Shown in pieces: positions 61,069 through 64,000 of a DNA stretch of 64,000 nt. The stretch spans positions 1-64,000 of the forward strand of contig JAUIGO010000012.1 in NCBI GenBank assembly GCA_030429955.1, in the 5' to 3' direction. Both the position numbers and the translations under genes were made by a program. The DNA is from Bacteroidia bacterium. Lineage in GTDB: Bacteria > Bacteroidota > Bacteroidia > Flavobacteriales > Flavobacteriaceae. The notes beneath the pieces were generated by a model. That model saw only the letters and a program-made list of their open reading frames with translations. It was not told the DNA's origin and did no database searches. How positions within the stretch are numbered: position 1 is the first letter of the stretch; each line of letters begins with the position of its first letter.

Positions 61069-61665
61069 CTAGCAATTCTTATACTTATCATGTAAGCCAA
61101 CACCTTGCAATATCATTGGTTTTATTTTTTCTAATCGGCTTAGTTTGGTTGGTTCGCGTTTTGCTGTTGCGATATGCTCACAATATTCTCGTTGTTTTGA
61201 AGGTGATAAATCGTTAAAACTTGAATGAAGCGCTTTATCTTTATCTAATTCTGCTTTTAACTCTGGCGGAATAATGGTTTTCTTTTTACTTCGGTCTGGC
61301 GTTATCTCTTTACCAGCTTTTTGGTTGTCTATGGCTTCTTTTACATAAGCCAAAACCATATCTTTATTAATATCATTAATAGATTCAAAACGCATTTGCC
61401 TTAAAGCTTTGGTTTTTTCTTGTGCATTTACCAATAGCTTGTGTTCATCCTTTAAAAAGACACCATTGAAAAACCAGATGCCAAAATGATTTTTAAAAGC
61501 GCCTAAACCAACTACATTTTTACCATCCAGATCATATACAGGAGCACTCCATTTAATGGCTTCATTAAGCTCGGTTTTGTTTATAATATTGCGAAGCAAT
61601 GTTAAGGCTTCACCAAAATGTTCGTTGGTCTCTATATACTCTTCAACTGAAGTTACTTTTTTCAT
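61069..61665 (-). CDS. YdeI-like protein with DUF1801 domain
   Basis: A 198-residue protein. The N-terminal DUF1801 half (MKKVTSVEEYIETNEHF, LNEAIKWSAPVYDLDGKNVVGLGAFKNHFGIWF) is followed by the YdeI C-terminal helical part (IIPPELKAELDKDKALHSSFNDLSPSKQREYCEHIATAKREPTKLSRLEKIKPMI split over two helices). ATG 61665 is preferred over 61680. The family is common, cytoplasmic and of unknown function. It shares the bidirectional terminator with yajC. Confidence 0.85.
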   Translation of the reverse strand: MKKVTSVEEYIETNEHFGEALTLLRNIINKTELNEAIKWSAPVYDLDGKNVVGLGAFKNHFGIWFFNGVFLKDEHKLLVNAQEKTKALRQMRFESINDINKDMVLAYVKEAIDNQKAGKEITPDRSKKKTIIPPELKAELDKDKALHSSFNDLSPSKQREYCEHIATAKREPTKLSRLEKIKPMILQGVGLHDKYKNC

Positions 61666-61708
61666 GATTATCCAATTCAATTTATTTTATTGTTATAAAA
61701 AAAATTCA

Positions 61709-62917
61709 TTATAAACTACAATTGCCGTTGACAAAATCAGTAATATCTATTGGGTTGAAACCATTATTACTAAGTTCTATATATTGATCATTATAATTGG
61801 CATAAATATTTACAACCAACTGATGAATGCCACATAAATCAATTAATGATTCATTTGCTCCAATATTTATAGATGAATTAAGATATGAAATATTAGATAA
61901 AGGATTTAAATTGGTTATTAAATTGTTACCATAGATGTCAATAATTTCGCCTACGAAATTTATATTTTGTAAACCTTCTAAATCAGTTAATTCATAATTT
62001 TGATGAATTTCAAGCTCATTTTCTATTCGTGTAATATTTTCTAAGCCATCTAGATTAATCAAAGAAAAATTGTTTAATATATTGAGTGAATTTATAGTTG
62101 ATTTTACATTTTTTAAACCTTCAATACTTTTTAATTGAAAATTATTGGATATGAAAATTTCTGACGTAGTTTCTAAACTTTCTAGTCCATCAATATTTAT
62201 AAGAGCATTCATATTTGGTCCAGTATTAGTATGAAAAAATAAGGCGCCAGCAGATGAAAGATTTTGAAGACCATCTAAATTTTCTAATAAGGTATTACCT
62301 CCAACACCAAAATAACCTACAATAGATTCAAGACTTTCTAAACCTTCTAAGTTTTTTAAATAACTTCCTGAAAGAATTAAATTTCCACCAATATTTACCA
62401 ACCCATTTAATCCAATTAAATTATTTAGTTGTTCGTTACCAGAGAAACTTAAATCTTCTTCTATTCTAGTAATATTATTAAGCCCTGTTAAGTTTGTTAA
62501 TGAATTATTATTCGAAATATTTATTTCACTAACTGATGTAATATTATTTAATGATGTAATGTCATGTAAGTTATTATTATTATCAAATACTATAGATTCT
62601 ACGAAATTTAAATTTTGTAAACTCACTAAACTTTGTAAATCGGTATTATAAATTGATAGGCTTCCATTTATTATTGTAATATTTTCCAAATTACTAATGT
62701 CATTAATTGCCCCACTAAGAATTAAAGAACCATTTATAGAAGTGTAGCAGTTACTTCCTAATGAATTGACATCTTCTTGACTCTCTAATATTAAATTTCC
62801 TTCAAATATTTCATTAATACAATCTAGATTTTCATTGCTAATATTACTTTCACTAGTACAGTTGTTTAGTGATAAAAATAAATTCAGAGTAAATGCTAAC
62901 AAAATTATTTTTCTCAT
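61709..62917 (-). CDS. Surface lipoprotein with leucine-rich, receptor-L-domain-like repeats
   Basis: A 402-residue protein. MRKIILLAFTLNLFLSLNNC is a lipoprotein signal with C20, and ATG 62917 was chosen because it starts this signal. The rest consists of about 15 repeats with the pattern L-x-G-L-x-x-L/I-x-x-I-x-x-x-L-x-I (LTGLNNITRIEEDLSF, LDGLQNLSSAGALFF, IEGLKNVKSTINSLNI), forming a right-handed beta-solenoid as in receptor L domains and other leucine-rich proteins. It ends DFVNGNCSL. It is probably surface-exposed and binds partners or glycans. The gene is more A+T-rich than its neighbours. Confidence 0.78.
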   Translation of the reverse strand: MRKIILLAFTLNLFLSLNNCTSESNISNENLDCINEIFEGNLILESQEDVNSLGSNCYTSINGSLILSGAINDISNLENITIINGSLSIYNTDLQSLVSLQNLNFVESIVFDNNNNLHDITSLNNITSVSEINISNNNSLTNLTGLNNITRIEEDLSFSGNEQLNNLIGLNGLVNIGGNLILSGSYLKNLEGLESLESIVGYFGVGGNTLLENLDGLQNLSSAGALFFHTNTGPNMNALINIDGLESLETTSEIFISNNFQLKSIEGLKNVKSTINSLNILNNFSLINLDGLENITRIENELEIHQNYELTDLEGLQNINFVGEIIDIYGNNLITNLNPLSNISYLNSSINIGANESLIDLCGIHQLVVNIYANYNDQYIELSNNGFNPIDITDFVNGNCSL

Positions 62918-63061
62918 TCTATTGTTTTTATTTTTAAAAGTTAGGCTATCGGTTGAATCTACATTAGTAGATTTCAATATTTAATTAAAGAGATAACGTG
63001 TTTATTATCATTCATGAACGAATTTCGATATTTTTTTTTGAACATACAAACCATTAAAATA

Positions 63062-63562
63062 TTACCAAATCCCAGCATATTCCAAATTTTCATTGGTTTG
63101 GCTGGTTAAAAAATCAAATTTCTGTTTTATTATTTGCCTTACATGCAAATAGTCGTGCGCTAACCAATTGTCTAAATAGTGTTTTGCTGTTACTTTTCCT
63201 AGCTTTGGATGTATGTAATAGTTGTCCCAGTTTGGATTTTTTAAATCTTGTAACCAGGCTATAGATGCGTCTCTTTCAGATAAAAACGTTTTGACCATGT
63301 CATCATAATTCTGGTCCATATACTTATGATCTGTAACCCAACCTATTGGATTAAAAGGGGGAGGTTGTGTGTTAGGTTGCTCTAAAACCCATTGTGCTCT
63401 AAATCGGAAATCAAATTGCTCTTCATCATACAAATGGCAAACAATTTCCAACAAGCACCATTTGTCTGGTCGTGGTCGCCAAGTAATAAGCTCTGATTGA
63501 ACACCTTCAAGCAACGATTGAAAAACAAATTTATTTTTTTTAAGTTGTTCTGCGACGTTCAT
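63062..63562 (-). CDS. DinB-superfamily protein
   Basis: A 166-residue four-helix protein. The three putative metal histidines lie in LEIVCHLYDEEQFDFRFR and NWLAHDYLHVRQI, the usual DinB placing. RPRPDKWCLLE is a typical DinB start for the second helix. It differs from the YfiT-like copy at 47728. It may be a thiol transferase or metal enzyme; substrate unknown. Confidence 0.82.
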   Translation of the reverse strand: MNVAEQLKKNKFVFQSLLEGVQSELITWRPRPDKWCLLEIVCHLYDEEQFDFRFRAQWVLEQPNTQPPPFNPIGWVTDHKYMDQNYDDMVKTFLSERDASIAWLQDLKNPNWDNYYIHPKLGKVTAKHYLDNWLAHDYLHVRQIIKQKFDFLTSQTNENLEYAGIW

Positions 63563-63645
63563 GCTATTATTTGTAGAGTTTCAATACGTGATAAATTTAA
63601 TATTCGTGTTTTTACCATAGTAACAAAAATATGTAATAATGGATA

Positions 63646-63999
63646 TTAATTTTGAGGTAAATATTGTTTTGGAATGGGATTTTCATCGGATTCTTGCATC
63701 CAATAAATATTAATTATCCACCAACGCTCACCATCATTTAGTAATTGAATACTATTAATGCCTCTCATAAAAGGTTTTGTATCGGCTTCGCTTCTAAAAG
63801 ATTCGTAAGTACTAAAAACTTGAGTTATATTTCCAAAGGTGTTTACAGATCTGTGTATTTCTTTTTCAAAAAAACCATTTTCAATAAGCCATTTTCCTGA
63901 GCTTTTAATATAATCATCAGGTGTCATAAATCTTGCAGTATGAATGCCTTCAGCATTTTTGCCTGAAGGAATTAACTTAGCTTCTGAATGAAACAAATA
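63646..63999 (-). CDS. NTF2-like (SnoaL-type) protein, 5' truncated by window
   Basis: At least 117 residues are visible, and the frame remains open to the window edge, so the start codon lies beyond base 64000. FHSEAKLIPSG, IHTARFMTPDDYIKS, ITQVFSTYESFRSEAD and GINSIQLLNDGERWWIINIYWMQES give the curved-sheet pattern of the NTF2-like superfamily, close to the lumazine-binding-like branch. No catalytic residue can be assigned. Confidence 0.72.
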   Translation of the reverse strand, partial: YLFHSEAKLIPSGKNAEGIHTARFMTPDDYIKSSGKWLIENGFFEKEIHRSVNTFGNITQVFSTYESFRSEADTKPFMRGINSIQLLNDGERWWIINIYWMQESDENPIPKQYLPQN

Positions 64000-64000
64000 T

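Noticed and set aside
1-64000. tRNA, rRNA, tmRNA or riboswitch
   Set aside because: I looked for tRNA-like T-loops and for the tmRNA near smpB and found none; no known riboswitch core was recognised by eye.

Overview
The window looks like chromosomal DNA of a marine-type Flavobacteriaceae (Bacteroidetes). The DNA is A+T-rich, start codons lack Shine-Dalgarno sequences, and several genes have the Bacteroidetes -7 promoter box TANNTTTG. Family markers include a PorV/PorQ-type protein, a CarboxypepD_reg/DUF5686 protein, a DUF3276 (PUR-like) protein, a DUF4105/Lnb protein, a dual cyclophilin-FKBP isomerase and a long-form NusB. I saw no rRNA, tRNA, CRISPR array, prophage or complete insertion sequence.

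Layout. 1-8.3 kb is housekeeping: the ClpB tail, two deoC paralogues (one with a damaged active site), an OmpW-like porin, deoD, a histidine-phosphatase lipoprotein, smpB and a DUF5686 outer-membrane protein. 8.6-35.4 kb is one surface-polysaccharide locus, all on + except one DUF559 gene. It holds about fourteen glycosyltransferases, four methyltransferases, a pyruvyl-transferase-like protein, a sulfotransferase, a neuA-neuB-methyltransferase-neuC block for CMP-sialic acid, a Wzy/O-antigen-ligase-type membrane protein and, last, a polyprenyl-phosphate sugar transferase that probably starts the repeat unit. The predicted product is an acidic, highly decorated exopolysaccharide or capsule. No flippase or Wza/Wzc-type export gene is visible. 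35.5-43.4 kb holds envelope genes (Lnb-like, PorV/PorQ-like, pssA, DUF808, and the minus-strand run kdsD-tatC-CMD-lptB). 43.5-64 kb holds recQ, a cyclophilin-FKBP fusion, a TPR lipoprotein, bacillithiol-transferase-like and DinB-like proteins, transporters, an M14 peptidase, an MsbA-like ABC exporter, leucine dehydrogenase, nusB, a DUF1573 lipoprotein, yajC and a repeat-rich surface lipoprotein.

The most unusual signals are non-coding. First, a mosaic REP-like repeat family (conserved end GGAGRGTTTGAa, interchangeable inner hairpins) flanks an intact DUF559 nuclease gene on both sides at 29.5-30.3 kb and recurs at 40.14-40.41 kb. Second, four intergenic arrays with different unit sequences share an exact 7-nt period; they lie at 33.8, 33.9, 35.4 and 45.75 kb, in the spacers that begin directly after stop codons. 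Third, an inverted repeat brackets the ompW promoter box. Fourth, the first deoC copy keeps the Schiff-base lysine but has Asn in place of the two other catalytic residues. All functional calls rest on motif recognition and remembered family features; no database search was run.
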